A stretch of 64,000 nucleotides of DNA, taken from Chelatococcus reniformis. Lineage in GTDB: Bacteria > Pseudomonadota > Alphaproteobacteria > Rhizobiales > Beijerinckiaceae. Below the pieces are notes generated by a model. That model saw only the letters and a program-made list of their open reading frames with translations, was not told where the DNA came from and made no database searches. Both the position numbers and the translations under genes were made by a program. The stretch's first letter is position 1. Each line of letters begins with the position of its first letter. The stretch is taken from the NCBI RefSeq assembly GCF_014640075.1, contig NZ_BMGG01000005.1, forward strand, positions 147,551 through 211,550, given 5' to 3'. This document shows positions 48,613-58,979 of this stretch, piece after piece.

Positions 48613-50421
48613 ATGCACCGTTATCGCTCCCACACGTGTGGCGCCCTGCGCGCGTCCGACATCGACCAACAGGTGCGCCTGTCGGGATGGTGCCACCGCA
48701 TCCGCGATCATGGCGGCGTGCTGTTCATCGACCTGCGGGATCACTACGGCATGACGCAGTGCGTGGCCGACCCGGATTCGCCGGCCTTCAAGCAACTCGA
48801 GCAGGTGCGCTCCGAATGGGTGATCCGCGTCGACGGCAAGGTGCGCCGCCGGCCGGGGGGCACCGAGAATGCCGAGCTGCCGACCGGGGAAATCGAGATC
48901 TACGTCACAGAGGCCGAGGTGCTGGGGCCGGCGGCGGAGCTGCCCATGCCGGTGTTCGGCGACCAGGAGTATCCCGAGGACATCCGCCTCCGGTACCGCT
49001 TCCTCGATCTGCGGCGCGACAAGCTGCACGCCAACATCATGCGGCGCGGCGAGGTGATCGACAGCCTGCGCCGGCGCATGAAGGAACAGCACTTCTTCGA
49101 GTTCCAGACGCCGGTCCTGACCGCCTCGTCGCCGGAAGGCGCACGCGACTTCCTGGTGCCGAGCCGGTTGCACCCGGGCAAGTTCTACGCGCTGCCCCAG
49201 GCGCCGCAGCAGTTCAAGCAGCTCATCATGATCGCCGGATTCGATCGCTACTTCCAGATCGCGCCCTGCTTCCGCGACGAGGACGCGCGGGCCGACCGCT
49301 CGCCCGGCGAGTTCTACCAGCTCGACATCGAGATGAGCTTCGTCACGCAGGAGGACGTCTTCCAGGCGGTCGAGCCGGTGCTGCGCGGCGTGTTCGAGGA
49401 GTTCGGCGAGGGTAAGCCCGTCACGCCGACCTTTCCCCGCATTCCCTACAAGGAAGCCATGCTGAAGTATGGCTCGGACAAGCCGGACCTGCGCAATCCG
49501 CTGATCATCGCCGATGTCTCGGCCCTGTTCAGCCGCGACGAGGTGTCGTTCAAGGCGTTCAAGTCGCTGGTGGCGGGGGGCGGCGTGGTGCGTGCGATCC
49601 CGGCGCCCGGAGCGGCGGCGCAGCCGCGCTCGTTCTTCGACAAGCTCAACGACTGGGCGCGGGGCGAGGGGGCGCCCGGGCTCGGCTACATCGTGTTCGA
49701 GGCGGATGGAAGCGGGCTTGCCGGCAAGGGGCCGATCGCCAAGTTCATTCCTGCGGAGGTGCTGGCCGAGATCGCTGCGGCCGCCGGCGTCAAGGCAGGC
49801 GATGCGGTGTTCTTCGCGGCCGGCGAGGCCGGCAAGGCGGCGAGCCTGGCGGGCAAGGCGCGGCAGCGCGTCGGGGAGGAGTTGGGCTTGGTCGACACCG
49901 AGCGCTTCGAACTCTGCTGGATCACCGATTTTCCGATGTACGAGTGGAGCGAGGACGAGAAGAAGATCGACTTCTCCCACAATCCCTTCTCCATGCCGAA
50001 CTTTCCGCTGGACGACTTCCTGGCGCTGGATGCGGCCGACAAGGACACCATCCTCGCCATCAATGCCTTTCAGTACGACATCGTCTGCAACGGCATCGAG
50101 CTGTCGTCGGGCGCCATCCGCAACCATCGTCCCGATGTGATGCGCAAGGCCTTTGCCATCGCGGGCTACGGCGAGGACGTGCTGGAGGCGAAGTTCGGCG
50201 GCATGCTGCGCGCCCTGACCTACGGGGCGCCGCCGCACGGCGGCATCGCCCCCGGCGTCGACCGCATCGTCATGCTGCTCTGCGGCGAGCAGAACCTGCG
50301 GGAGGTCGTCCTCTTCCCGATGAACCAGCGCGCCGAAGACCTGCTCATGGGGGCGCCGGCCGAGGTGACGCCCAAGCAGCTGCGCGAGCTCCACATCCGG
50401 CTCAATCTGCCGGAGAAGTAG
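48613..50421 (+). CDS. aspS: Aspartyl-tRNA synthetase
   Basis: A 602-residue class II synthetase. The N-terminal OB anticodon-binding domain ([26 protein letters not shown]) is followed by motif 2 ([30 protein letters not shown]), a bacterial insertion (GAD) domain at about 300-425 and motif 3 ([18 protein letters not shown]). I start at ATG 48613; the upstream in-frame extension looks non-coding. Whether it also charges tRNA-Asn cannot be told without knowing if asnS and gatCAB exist. Confidence 0.96.
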   Translation: MHRYRSHTCGALRASDIDQQVRLSGWCHRIRDHGGVLFIDLRDHYGMTQCVADPDSPAFKQLEQVRSEWVIRVDGKVRRRPGGTENAELPTGEIEIYVTEAEVLGPAAELPMPVFGDQEYPEDIRLRYRFLDLRRDKLHANIMRRGEVIDSLRRRMKEQHFFEFQTPVLTASSPEGARDFLVPSRLHPGKFYALPQAPQQFKQLIMIAGFDRYFQIAPCFRDEDARADRSPGEFYQLDIEMSFVTQEDVFQAVEPVLRGVFEEFGEGKPVTPTFPRIPYKEAMLKYGSDKPDLRNPLIIADVSALFSRDEVSFKAFKSLVAGGGVVRAIPAPGAAAQPRSFFDKLNDWARGEGAPGLGYIVFEADGSGLAGKGPIAKFIPAEVLAEIAAAAGVKAGDAVFFAAGEAGKAASLAGKARQRVGEELGLVDTERFELCWITDFPMYEWSEDEKKIDFSHNPFSMPNFPLDDFLALDAADKDTILAINAFQYDIVCNGIELSSGAIRNHRPDVMRKAFAIAGYGEDVLEAKFGGMLRALTYGAPPHGGIAPGVDRIVMLLCGEQNLREVVLFPMNQRAEDLLMGAPAEVTPKQLRELHIRLNLPEK

Positions 50422-50432
50422 CGCGCTTCGCC

Positions 50433-51329
50433 GTGGCGCCGGCCCCGTCAGCGACCGCCGTCGTCGTCGCCTGGAACAGCGCCGAGGCGCTGCCCGCCTG
50501 CCTTGAGGCCCTGGCGGCGAACGGCATTGCAGCCATCGTCGTCGACAATGCCAGCGACGACGATACCGCCGGCGTGGCCGAGGCGCACGGCGCCCGCTTT
50601 CTCCGCAACCGGCGCAATGAGGGCTACGGCCGGGCCAACAACATCGGTGTGCGAGCCGCCGAGACCGAGCTCGTCCTCATCGTGAACCCCGATTGCCTGC
50701 TCGACAGGGGCGCCGCAGCCGCGCTGATCGAGGCCGCCGGCCGGTACCCGGATGCGGGCCTGCTCGCCCCGCGCATCGTCGAGCCGGACGGGCGGGTTTT
50801 CTTCCAGCGCCGCTCGCTGCTGTCGCCCTATCTGACCAACCCGACCGGCGCGCTGCACCTGCCCGAGGGCGATTGTTGCGCGCCGTTTCTGTCCGGCGCC
50901 TGCCTCCTGTTGCGGCGGCAGCTGTTTCTCGGGCTCGGCGGCTTCGACGAACAGATCTTCCTGTTCTACGAGGACGACGACCTGTGCCGCCGGGTGGCCG
51001 ACTCGGGACACGCGCTGGTGCACGTGGATGGGGCGGTCGCGCGCCATGGGCGCGGCCGCTCGGCCGCGCCGCAGCCGGGCCGCGTCTTTCGCACACGCTG
51101 GCATCAGGCCTGGTCGCGCGCCTATGTCAGCCGCAAATGGGCGCTGCCCGGCCCGGCTCCGGCCATGGCGGCCGCCAACGCGGTCAAGGCGGCATTGTCG
51201 TGCCTGACCTTGCAGCCCGCCTTGATCGAGCGCTATGGCGGCACCATGGCCGGCGCGCTGGCGTTCATGCGCGGGGAGACGGCGCTGGCCCGCGAGGGGC
51301 TCGAGCAGCCGGGCGAGGAGATGACGTGA
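50433..51329 (+). CDS. Glycosyltransferase family 2
   Basis: A 298-residue cytoplasmic GT-A-type enzyme without membrane segments. It has the nucleotide-sugar site VVDNASDDDTAGV, NEGYGRANNIGV, the DxD-like VNPDCLL, and the acceptor-side FDEQIFLFYEDDDLCRR. This pattern resembles rhamnosyl- and related transferases of surface polysaccharides. A GTG at 50433, 11 bases after aspS, is the only reasonable start. It overlaps the next gene by 4 bases. Confidence 0.88.
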   Translation: MAPAPSATAVVVAWNSAEALPACLEALAANGIAAIVVDNASDDDTAGVAEAHGARFLRNRRNEGYGRANNIGVRAAETELVLIVNPDCLLDRGAAAALIEAAGRYPDAGLLAPRIVEPDGRVFFQRRSLLSPYLTNPTGALHLPEGDCCAPFLSGACLLLRRQLFLGLGGFDEQIFLFYEDDDLCRRVADSGHALVHVDGAVARHGRGRSAAPQPGRVFRTRWHQAWSRAYVSRKWALPGPAPAMAAANAVKAALSCLTLQPALIERYGGTMAGALAFMRGETALAREGLEQPGEEMT

Positions 51330-52450
51330 CCGCTACCGACGCCGGGGATACCCGGCAGGGCATGCTGCGCCGGCTGATCGTCGGCCCGACCGTCACCGCC
51401 GCCATGGCGCAGCCCCACAACAACTTCACGGTGATCCGGCTGGCGCTCGCCCTCGCCGTGGTGGTTTCGCACAGCTTCAGCGTGGTGACCGGAGTGGTCG
51501 AGGACGAGCCGCTCGTCACGAGCACCGGCTTCACCCTGGGTGAGCACGCCGTCAACGGCTTCTTCGTCGTCTCGGGCCTGCTGGTGACCATGAGCTACGA
51601 CCGGCGCGGTTGGCGCGATTACGTCGCGGCGCGGCTGCTGCGCATCGCTCCCGCCCTGATCGCGGGAACCCTGCTGGTCGCGCTCATCCTGGGAGCCGTG
51701 ATGACAAGTCTCTCCGTAGGCGCCTATCTCGGCGCGAGCGAAACCTGGCGCTTTATCTGGCGCACACTGAGCTCCTTCAAGAGCAACGCGGCCCTTCCCG
51801 GCGTCTTCGCCGACAATCCGTTCCGCTTTCCCATGGGGACGGTGTGGACGCTGAAATACGAGGTGCTCTGCTACGCCGGCGTTCTGGCGCTCGGCCTCAC
51901 CGGCCTGCTGCGCAGCCGCGCCTTTGCCGTCGCGCTCGTCGCCGGGCTGACGCTGGCGGTCGCTGGTATCGATCTCTTCTATCCGGACGCGCCCAAGGGG
52001 CTGCAGACGTCCCTGCGCCTGCCGCTGTTGTTCGCGGCGGGCGGCGCCATCTACCGCCTCGGCGAGCGGTTGCCGCTCTCCATCGCCGTCGCGGCTGCGC
52101 TGGTGCTGGCGACGATCGCCTTGCGCGATACCTTCCTCTACCACGCCCTGCTGTTCCTGACGGAAGCCTACGGCATCGTCTGGCTGGCGCTGGTGCCGGT
52201 CTCGGCCCGGCTGCCGGAGCCCGCGGCCGACCTGTCCTACGGCACCTATCTCTTCGGCTGGCCTTTGCAGCAATCGCTGCATGCCCTGCTGCCGGCGTGG
52301 AGCGGCCTCGCGCTGCTGGCCCCGGCTACGGCTGCGACGCTGCTGGTTGCGGCCCTGTCATGGTATGTCGTCGAGAAGCCGGCGCTCGGGCTCAAGCGGC
52401 AATTGCTCAAGCTGGCGCCTGCACCCGCTGCGGCGCCAGCTGGACTTTAG
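51326..52450 (+). CDS. Acyltransferase 3 (OafA/NodX-type) membrane protein
   Basis: A 374-residue protein with about ten hydrophobic helices. The family motif near the first helix (FTVIRLALALAVVVSHSF, with Arg and His) and the WTLKYEVLCYAGVLAL and LSYGTYLFGWPLQQSL segments are typical of enzymes that add acetyl or other acyl groups to surface sugars. The GTG start overlaps the glycosyltransferase stop (GTGA) and has GAGGAG upstream, so the two are coupled and likely modify the same glycan. Confidence 0.9.
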   Translation: MTATDAGDTRQGMLRRLIVGPTVTAAMAQPHNNFTVIRLALALAVVVSHSFSVVTGVVEDEPLVTSTGFTLGEHAVNGFFVVSGLLVTMSYDRRGWRDYVAARLLRIAPALIAGTLLVALILGAVMTSLSVGAYLGASETWRFIWRTLSSFKSNAALPGVFADNPFRFPMGTVWTLKYEVLCYAGVLALGLTGLLRSRAFAVALVAGLTLAVAGIDLFYPDAPKGLQTSLRLPLLFAAGGAIYRLGERLPLSIAVAAALVLATIALRDTFLYHALLFLTEAYGIVWLALVPVSARLPEPAADLSYGTYLFGWPLQQSLHALLPAWSGLALLAPATAATLLVAALSWYVVEKPALGLKRQLLKLAPAPAAAPAGL

Positions 52451-52496
52451 ACGCCGTCTCTGCGTTCTGAGCGGGGCAAAACGCTCGTGCGATGTC

Positions 52497-53099
52497 CTAC
52501 GGGCTGCGGGGTAGCGCGCGCACTGCGTTCACGAAGTCTGCCACGCGGTTCGACAAAAGCAGCGGGATGAGCTGCTGCACGTGCGCCTCCGGCATGTCCC
52601 ACCAAGTGCTCGCCAGCAGCGCGGCGACGGCCGCCTCGTCGAAGCGCAGGCGGATGAGCTTGGCCGGATTGCCGCCGACGATGGCATAGGGCGGGACGTC
52701 CTTGGTCACGACGGCGCGCGCGGCGACGACGGCGCCGTGGCCGACCGTGACGCCCGACATGATCATCGCGCCCGAGCCGAGCCAGACGTCGCTGCCAATG
52801 GCAACGTCGCCGCCCGACGCGTGGTGCTCCCCGGCCGAGCCGGGCCAGACCGCGGGGAAGGCCGGAAACGGGAAGGTACTGATCCAGTCCGTGCGGTGGT
52901 TGCCACCAAGCAGGATCTCGACTTTGTCGGCGATCGAGCAGTAACGGCCGATCGACAGATTCGCTCCGGATTCAGGAAAACGCACCTTCGGCCGGCCGTA
53001 GCTGTAGGCGCCGATCTGGAACCCGTAGCGCTTGGTCAGACGAGCGAGGTGGATGCGTGTCTCGTTGTGTGGATTGCGCAGGCGGTCGAGCCAGGTCAT
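52497..53099 (-). CDS. CatB-type hexapeptide O-acetyltransferase
   Basis: A 200-residue left-handed beta-helix protein. Hexapeptide repeats are visible ([68 protein letters not shown]), with the long loop carrying [13 protein letters not shown] (catalytic His region) as in xenobiotic and polysaccharide acetyltransferases. Given the neighbouring glycosyltransferase and acyltransferase, sugar O-acetylation is more likely than antibiotic inactivation. It converges on the acyltransferase gene. Confidence 0.9.
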   Translation of the reverse strand: MTWLDRLRNPHNETRIHLARLTKRYGFQIGAYSYGRPKVRFPESGANLSIGRYCSIADKVEILLGGNHRTDWISTFPFPAFPAVWPGSAGEHHASGGDVAIGSDVWLGSGAMIMSGVTVGHGAVVAARAVVTKDVPPYAIVGGNPAKLIRLRFDEAAVAALLASTWWDMPEAHVQQLIPLLLSNRVADFVNAVRALPRSP

Positions 53100-53224
53100 G
53101 TCGGTGCATCGCGCTCCCCGCGCGCCGCCTCGGGACGAGGCCCTAGCGGCTCGTCACGCCGACCTACGTCATCGTCCTGGCGCATGGCTTCGCCCAAAAA
53201 ACCCTCTGCGTTCGGCGGGAAAGC

Positions 53225-53326
53225 TCTAGAGCATTTCCCGATCAGATGGAATCGCCGATCGGGGGCAAATACTCCAAGTTATTGAGTCTGGAGCGCTTCT
53301 CTCCCATCGGTCGAAGCGCGCTTTAA
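53225..53326. repeat. Dispersed repeat, family 3, copy 2
   Basis: CTAGAGCATTTCCCGATCAGATGG, an inverted CGATCGGGG, then CTCCAAGTTATTGAGT and the core CTGGAGCGCTTCTCTCCCATCGG ... GAAGCGCG. Its right edge abuts the TAA stop (53323-53325) of the leftward unknown gene. Confidence 0.65.
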
Positions 53327-55290
53327 TTGGCCGTGGCCTTGATGTCGAGTTGCTCGAGCAGATTGCTCGGATTGCCGGCGGCGGCCATGAAGTCGGCGGC
53401 GCCCAAGCCCTGCGGATCCCTGGCGGTGGCGGTGATCTCGAGCAGGCCTGGCTTGGCGATGAAGCGCGCCACGGCGTTGCCCAGCGTGCGCGCCTGGGGC
53501 GAGCCCCCGAGGAAGCCGGGGATAATGATGGCGGCAGCCGAGCCGTAGGCCTTGCGCAGGTCCTCCGGCGTCTTTCCTTCCTGGTCGGCCTGCCGCGCCA
53601 GCAGGCGATTGGCCAGACCCCGGTCGGCCAGCGATAGCGACAGCGATTTGACCGTCGCGCCAGCCAGCGCCACCTGCACCAGCGCCTCGTCGCCAGAGAA
53701 GATGTCCTTGCCGACGTTGCCCAAGACGCCGCCGAGCTTGACCGTTGCCATATCGGCGCCGCTCAAGGTCAGATTGTCGAGCTTGAGCTCCTGCGTCGCC
53801 GGCCGCCAGTCGAAGTCCGTCGTGCCGGATAGGTCCACCGTCTTATAGCCCATGGCGATGAGCGTCTTGATGCTGTCATCGGCAGAGGTCGAGGGCAGGG
53901 CGAAGGTCACGTGATCGACGGCCGCCGTCCAGGCCGCCGGCACGCCGTCGACCGGCTGGCTACCCACGACGGACGAGCTCTTCAGGCCAAACCGCAGCCG
54001 CTCGGTCGGAGCGCTGTCGTTGGGCAGATCGGCCACGAGGTCGGCCATCTTGATCGTGGTTCCGCGCAGCGCGATCGCCGTCGCGGCGCTCTGGCCGCTC
54101 GCCGGAGCGCCGCTGCGGCCGTCGAGGAAAGAGCCTTCGTAGGACAGGCTCCCCACGGTGAGGCGCCCATCCGGCGGCATCAGCTGAATGTCGGCGAACG
54201 CCATGCTGTGGGCGGCGGCGCTGCCGGCGAACGTCGCACGGGCGATCCGTCCCCTGGTGGGCTTGGGCGTCTCGGCATGCTTGTCCGGATCGTCCACGGT
54301 GGTGTCGAGCAGCTCGATCGAGCCGACGGCCAAGGATTGGAGAAGCTCTGCCAGCGCGCTCCTCTGGGCGGCGGTGTCGGAGGCCTTGGCCGTCTCAGCT
54401 GCGGCGCCCATCTGCGCCATAAGGGCGGAGAAGGGGCGGGTCGGCGGTCGCAGCTTGATGTCCGAACCGGCGATCTTCTGGATACCGACCTCGACGTCGT
54501 CGCCGGTCGTAAGCTGGAGGCTGTCGAGCGCGAAGGATGCGTATGCGGTCGTCAACGGCGTAGCGCCGCTGTCGCTCGTCTCCGTATAGAAGCGGGCCAC
54601 CACCGGCATGTCGGCGCCCTGGACGCTGACTGGCCCGAACGTACCCTTGACCCGGCTGGCGCTCGTGCCCCCCTCCACCGTGCCGCCACTCGCCGTCGCG
54701 CTCGCCACCACCCCGTTCGTCACGCCGGTGAGGACGATGTCCCGGTAGACGACGGTGCCGGTTTCGCCGGCGTGGCGGCTCTCGACGGTCACCGAGGGCA
54801 TGGCGATGCGGCTTGCCGACAGGCGGGCCAGCCTGCTCCCGAGCTTGTCTCCGTCGTCCTTCGCGAAGAGCCCGCGCAGATCCTGCTCCGAGACGCTGCC
54901 GCCGCTCACCTCGATGCGCGGAATGCGGAAGGCCAGATCGCCCGCATCGACGGTCACGTCGTTGACGATCAAGGGATCGGCGGCCGCGGCGGCTGGGACC
55001 AGCGCAAAACCGCCTTGCAGGGAGATCGCGCCAGCACGCATGCGAAATCCGCCGGCCGCGGAGACGACGTCGGTGAGGCGGACCCGGCCGCTCAGTGGAT
55101 CGGCGATGACGCTTCCGGCCCGAGCTCCCAGGCCGCCCAACGCGGTGTGGACCTGGTACGCGCTCCACCATGCGCCGCCCGCCGCAACGAGGCCCGCCAG
55201 AGCCGTGGTGGCCAGCAGGACGACGGCCCGTCGCCGGGGCCGCCACCCGGAGCTGATGGTGCCGGAGGGGGCGGGGGGAGACGCCGTCAT
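53323..55290 (-). CDS. Large membrane-anchored protein of unknown function
   Basis: A 655-residue protein. After a short basic N terminus there is one hydrophobic segment (about 20-42, AVVLLATTALAGLVAAGGAWW), with the remainder predicted outside the cytoplasm. It is rich in short alternating beta-like segments with Thr, Ser, Ala and Gly (for example VRLTDVVSAAGGFRMRAGAI, LTTAYASFALDSLQLTTGDD, VDLSGTTDFDW) and has no cysteine-rich or catalytic motif I recognise. The general look recalls AsmA-like envelope proteins, but that is only an impression. It lies 124 bases upstream of nothing on its own strand except erpA's stop, so erpA and this gene may be one unit. Confidence 0.75.
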   Translation of the reverse strand: MTASPPAPSGTISSGWRPRRRAVVLLATTALAGLVAAGGAWWSAYQVHTALGGLGARAGSVIADPLSGRVRLTDVVSAAGGFRMRAGAISLQGGFALVPAAAAADPLIVNDVTVDAGDLAFRIPRIEVSGGSVSEQDLRGLFAKDDGDKLGSRLARLSASRIAMPSVTVESRHAGETGTVVYRDIVLTGVTNGVVASATASGGTVEGGTSASRVKGTFGPVSVQGADMPVVARFYTETSDSGATPLTTAYASFALDSLQLTTGDDVEVGIQKIAGSDIKLRPPTRPFSALMAQMGAAAETAKASDTAAQRSALAELLQSLAVGSIELLDTTVDDPDKHAETPKPTRGRIARATFAGSAAAHSMAFADIQLMPPDGRLTVGSLSYEGSFLDGRSGAPASGQSAATAIALRGTTIKMADLVADLPNDSAPTERLRFGLKSSSVVGSQPVDGVPAAWTAAVDHVTFALPSTSADDSIKTLIAMGYKTVDLSGTTDFDWRPATQELKLDNLTLSGADMATVKLGGVLGNVGKDIFSGDEALVQVALAGATVKSLSLSLADRGLANRLLARQADQEGKTPEDLRKAYGSAAAIIIPGFLGGSPQARTLGNAVARFIAKPGLLEITATARDPQGLGAADFMAAAGNPSNLLEQLDIKATAN

Positions 55291-55414
55291 CACTGCTCCA
55301 ATCCCATGGTCTGCGAGCCCGGCGGGGAACCGGACGCACCGCATCAGCGGCCGCACGCGCCTTCATGCGGCACGGAGCTACGGTGGCGCAAGCGCTCGCT
55401 GTCCTCGCCCGTCC

Positions 55415-55771
55415 TTAGACGGAGAAGGACGTGCCGCAGCCGCAGGAGGCCGTCGCGTTAGGGTTCTCGATCTTGAACGACTGGCCGATCAGATCGTCGA
55501 CGAAGTCGATGACCGAGCCTTGCATGAACTCCAGCGATGTCGGGTCGACCAGCACTTCGACGCCGTCGCGTTCGATCACCAGGTCGTCCGCCTCCCGGCC
55601 ATGGGCGATGTCGAAGGCGTATTGAAACCCGGAGCAGCCGCCGCCGTTGACGCTGATGCGCAGCGCCGAGCCGACGGGCTCCGCCTTCAGCACCTGGTGG
55701 ATGCGGCGCGCGGCACGTTCCGTCATGCTCACCCGCCCGTCGATGTATGCCTGGTCGATCATTTGCGACAT
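55415..55771 (-). CDS. erpA: Iron-sulfur cluster insertion protein (A-type carrier)
   Basis: A 118-residue carrier that hands Fe-S clusters to apoproteins. The three conserved cysteines are present in NGGGCSGFQYAF and ASCGCGTSFSV, and the LTERAARRI-like helix (MTERAARRIHQVLKAE) is typical. The N terminus has about 14 residues before the usual start, and Met16 (MTERAAR) is another possible start. It is divergent from dgt with 75 bases between, an arrangement I know from other alphaproteobacteria. Confidence 0.93.
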   Translation of the reverse strand: MSQMIDQAYIDGRVSMTERAARRIHQVLKAEPVGSALRISVNGGGCSGFQYAFDIAHGREADDLVIERDGVEVLVDPTSLEFMQGSVIDFVDDLIGQSFKIENPNATASCGCGTSFSV

Positions 55772-55846
55772 TGAGCTCGGCCCTTGCCTTCCGACTTGGC
55801 TGAAAGGTAAGTCGCGCCGACGGTCGCTTCAACTGCGAGGAATGCG

Positions 55847-57055
55847 ATGCGCCCTTTCGGCGAACGTTGGTTGGCTGCCTACGCCGTAAATCCGCGTGAC
55901 AGCCGGGGCCGTCTGTGGCCGGAGGCTCCGTCGCCCACCCGCAGTCCCTTTCAGCGCGACCGTGACCGGGTGATCCATTCCACGGCCTTCCGCCGGCTGA
56001 AGCACAAGACCCAGGTTTTCGTGTATCATGAGGGCGATCACTTCCGCACCCGGCTGACCCATTCGCTCGAGGTCAGCCAGATCGCGCGCGCCCTGGCGCG
56101 ATCGCTCGGCCTCGACGAGGATCTGGCCGAAGCCCTGGCCCTGTCGCACGACCTCGGCCACACGCCGTTCGGCCACGTGGGAGAGGAGGCGCTCGATGCG
56201 TGCATGGGAGCGTTCGGCGGCTTCGACCACAACGCCCAGGCGCTGCGGGTGGTGACGCGGCTGGAGCGGCGCTATGCCGCCTTCGACGGCCTCAATCTCA
56301 CTTGGGAGGCGCTCGAGGGCCTCGTGAAGCACAACGGCCCGCTGCTCGGGGCCGACGGGCAGCCGACCGAGCGCTATCGCAGCCGCGGCATTCCCGCCGC
56401 CATCCTCGAATACGATGCCGCGCACGACCTCTGGCTGGGAACGCACGCCAGCGCCGAGGCGCAGTGCGCGGCCCTGGCCGACGACATTGCCTACAATGCC
56501 CATGATCTCGACGACGGCCTGCGCGCCGGCCTGTTCTCGCTGGCGGATGCCCGGGCCGTGTCCTTTCTCGCCGGCATCGTGGACGAGATCGGGTCCCTGC
56601 ATCCTGGGCTTGAGCCGTCGCGGGTCGTCCATGAGATGATGCGGCGGGTGATCACGCGCTTCGTCGAGGACGCCACCGCCGAGAGCGCCCGCCGGCTCGG
56701 GGCGCTGGCACCGCGGGACGCCGATGCGGTGCGCTTCGCCTCGGCGCCCGTCGTCGCCTTCTCACCCGCGTTCGTCGAGGCCGACAAGGCGATCAAGACG
56801 TTCCTGTTCTCCAACATGTACCGGCATCCCTACCTGATGCGCATGCGCAAGAAGGCGGATCGGGTGGTGCGTGACCTGTTTGGCATCATCCTCGCGGACA
56901 GCGAGCTGCTGCCGCCGGAATGGCGCGCCGGCCTCGATGGGGGGAACGAGGCGCGCCGGGCGCGCCGCGTCGCCGACTTCATCGCGGGCATGACCGACCG
57001 CTACGCCGAGGCCGAGCACGGGCGATTGTTTGACGCGACAGGGCGCAGTTGCTAG
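55847..57055 (+). CDS. dgt: Deoxyguanosinetriphosphate triphosphohydrolase-like protein
   Basis: A 402-residue HD-superfamily enzyme that removes triphosphate from dNTPs. The metal-binding H...HD...D set is visible in [18 protein letters not shown] and [21 protein letters not shown], with [17 protein letters not shown] and [16 protein letters not shown] after it. GAGG precedes the ATG. Its 3' end is 73 bases before argS. Confidence 0.93.
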   Translation: MRPFGERWLAAYAVNPRDSRGRLWPEAPSPTRSPFQRDRDRVIHSTAFRRLKHKTQVFVYHEGDHFRTRLTHSLEVSQIARALARSLGLDEDLAEALALSHDLGHTPFGHVGEEALDACMGAFGGFDHNAQALRVVTRLERRYAAFDGLNLTWEALEGLVKHNGPLLGADGQPTERYRSRGIPAAILEYDAAHDLWLGTHASAEAQCAALADDIAYNAHDLDDGLRAGLFSLADARAVSFLAGIVDEIGSLHPGLEPSRVVHEMMRRVITRFVEDATAESARRLGALAPRDADAVRFASAPVVAFSPAFVEADKAIKTFLFSNMYRHPYLMRMRKKADRVVRDLFGIILADSELLPPEWRAGLDGGNEARRARRVADFIAGMTDRYAEAEHGRLFDATGRSC

Positions 57056-57128
57056 CCGAGGCAGTGCCCCGGCGCCCACGCGCGCGCCGGGGGGCACCCT
57101 GCATCAACGCCAGCGGCAAAGCGCCCCG

Positions 57129-58886
57129 ATGAACATCTTCGATCTTTACGAGCAACGCCTGAAGACCGTGCTGTCGGGCTTGGCAGAGCGCGGCACGCTG
57201 CCGGCGGGGCTCGACGTCTCCCGCGTCGTGGTCGAGCCGCCGCGCGATTTTGGCCACGGCGACCTGGCGACCAACGCGGCGATGGTCCTGGCCAAGCCGG
57301 CCAAGAGCAACCCGCGCGCCCTGGCCGACGTGATCGCGGCGGCCATGCGCGAGGTGGACGGCGTCGCCCGGGCCGAGGTTGCCGGTCCCGGCTTCATCAA
57401 CATCACGCTTGAGCCCGGCGTCTATGCCGAGGTGTTGCGCGCCGCCGTCCGTGACGGCCGCGACGTCGGCCGCTCGCGCCAAGGGGAGGGCATTCGCGTC
57501 AACGTGGAGTACGTCTCGGCCAACCCGACCGGCCCGATGCACGTGGGCCACGGCCGGGGCGCCGTATTCGGCGACGCGCTGGCGAACCTGCTCGCGGCGG
57601 CCGGCTACGACGTCAGCCGCGAATACTACATCAACGACGCGGGCGGCCAGGTCGACGTGCTCGCCCGGTCGGCCTTCCTGCGCTACCGCGAAGCCCTCGG
57701 CGAGGACATCGGGACGATCCCCGAGGGGCTTTATCCGGGCGACTATCTCAAAGGTGTCGGAGCGGCCCTGGCCAAGGCCTACGGGCCGACGCTGCTGGAG
57801 CAGAACGAGGACTGGCTGCCGACCGTGCGCGAGGCCGCCATCGATGCCATGATGGGGATGATCCGCGAAGACCTTGCAGCGCTGCGCATCCATCACGACG
57901 TCTTCTTCTCCGAGCGCTCGCTGGCGCACGGGGAGGTCGACCAGATCGCGGCGACGATCGCCGAGCTCAGGGCGCGGGACCTCGTCTACGAGGGCCGCCT
58001 GGCGCCGCCCAAGGGGCAGCCGATCGAGGATTGGGAGGACCGGGAGCAGACGCTGTTCCGCGCGACTGCGTTCGGCGACGATGTCGACCGGCCGCTGTTG
58101 AAGTCCGACGGCGCCTATACGTACTTCGCCGCCGACATCGCCTACCATCGCTCGAAGTTCGAGCGGGGCTTCTCCCATATGATCGACGTCTGGGGCGCCG
58201 ATCACGGCGGCTACGTCAAGCGCATGCAGGCGGCCGTCTCCGCCGTCACCCAGGGGAAGGGTGAGCTCGACGTCAAGCTGTGCCAGCTCGTGCGGCTCCT
58301 CCGCCAGGGCGAGCCGGTGCGCATGTCGAAGCGGTCCGGCGATTTCGTCACATTGCGCGATGTCATCGACGAAGTGGGCGCCGATCCGGTGCGCTTCATG
58401 ATGCTCTACCGCAAGAACGACGCGACGTTGGATTTCGATTTGGCCAAGGTGGTCGAGCAGTCCAAGGACAATCCGGTCTTCTACGTGCAGTACGCGCACG
58501 CCCGCTGCGCTTCGGTTTTCCGCCAGGCGGCGGAGGCTTTTCCCGGTGCGGACTTCTCGCCCGCGAGGCTGGCCGGGGCGCCGCTCACCTTGCTCGACGA
58601 TCCCGCCGAGGTCGATCTGATCAAATGGGTCGCCCAATATCCCCGCATTCTCGGCGCGGCCGCAGTGGCTCACGAGCCTCACAGAATCGCCTTTTTCCTG
58701 TACGAACTCTCCAGCGCATTCCATAGCCTCTGGAACAGAGGCAAAGATCTGCCGGACTTACGGTTTATTAACCAGGAAAATCCAGAGTTGACGGCGGCGC
58801 GGCTGGCGCTGGTCCTTGCGGTCCGGTCCGTCGTTGCTTCGGGTCTTGCGATCTTGGGGGTCGGGGCGCCCGAAGAGATGCGCTGA
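57129..58886 (+). CDS. argS: Arginyl-tRNA synthetase
   Basis: A 585-residue class I synthetase. The N-terminal Add-1 domain begins [21 protein letters not shown]; the HIGH-type motif is [12 protein letters not shown] and the KMSKS-type motif is [12 protein letters not shown]. The C-terminal DALR anticodon domain ([16 protein letters not shown] onward) is complete. I chose ATG 57129; the frame is open upstream into dgt without a plausible start. It heads the argS-SPOR-nagZ-scpAB-tat gene run. Confidence 0.96.
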   Translation: MNIFDLYEQRLKTVLSGLAERGTLPAGLDVSRVVVEPPRDFGHGDLATNAAMVLAKPAKSNPRALADVIAAAMREVDGVARAEVAGPGFINITLEPGVYAEVLRAAVRDGRDVGRSRQGEGIRVNVEYVSANPTGPMHVGHGRGAVFGDALANLLAAAGYDVSREYYINDAGGQVDVLARSAFLRYREALGEDIGTIPEGLYPGDYLKGVGAALAKAYGPTLLEQNEDWLPTVREAAIDAMMGMIREDLAALRIHHDVFFSERSLAHGEVDQIAATIAELRARDLVYEGRLAPPKGQPIEDWEDREQTLFRATAFGDDVDRPLLKSDGAYTYFAADIAYHRSKFERGFSHMIDVWGADHGGYVKRMQAAVSAVTQGKGELDVKLCQLVRLLRQGEPVRMSKRSGDFVTLRDVIDEVGADPVRFMMLYRKNDATLDFDLAKVVEQSKDNPVFYVQYAHARCASVFRQAAEAFPGADFSPARLAGAPLTLLDDPAEVDLIKWVAQYPRILGAAAVAHEPHRIAFFLYELSSAFHSLWNRGKDLPDLRFINQENPELTAARLALVLAVRSVVASGLAILGVGAPEEMR

Positions 58887-58979
58887 CGAACGGCGGCAGG
58901 CGCGAGCGCGCCCGGCCGGAGCGGCGGCGCATCGGAGGCCGGGGGGCTGACTGCCCGCACTCGAACACGGATAGCGCTG

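Noticed and set aside
52497-53099. Chloramphenicol or streptogramin resistance gene
   Set aside because: The hexapeptide acetyltransferase family includes such enzymes, but the neighbouring glycosyltransferase and acyltransferase make a surface-sugar substrate more likely. Sequence alone cannot assign drug specificity.
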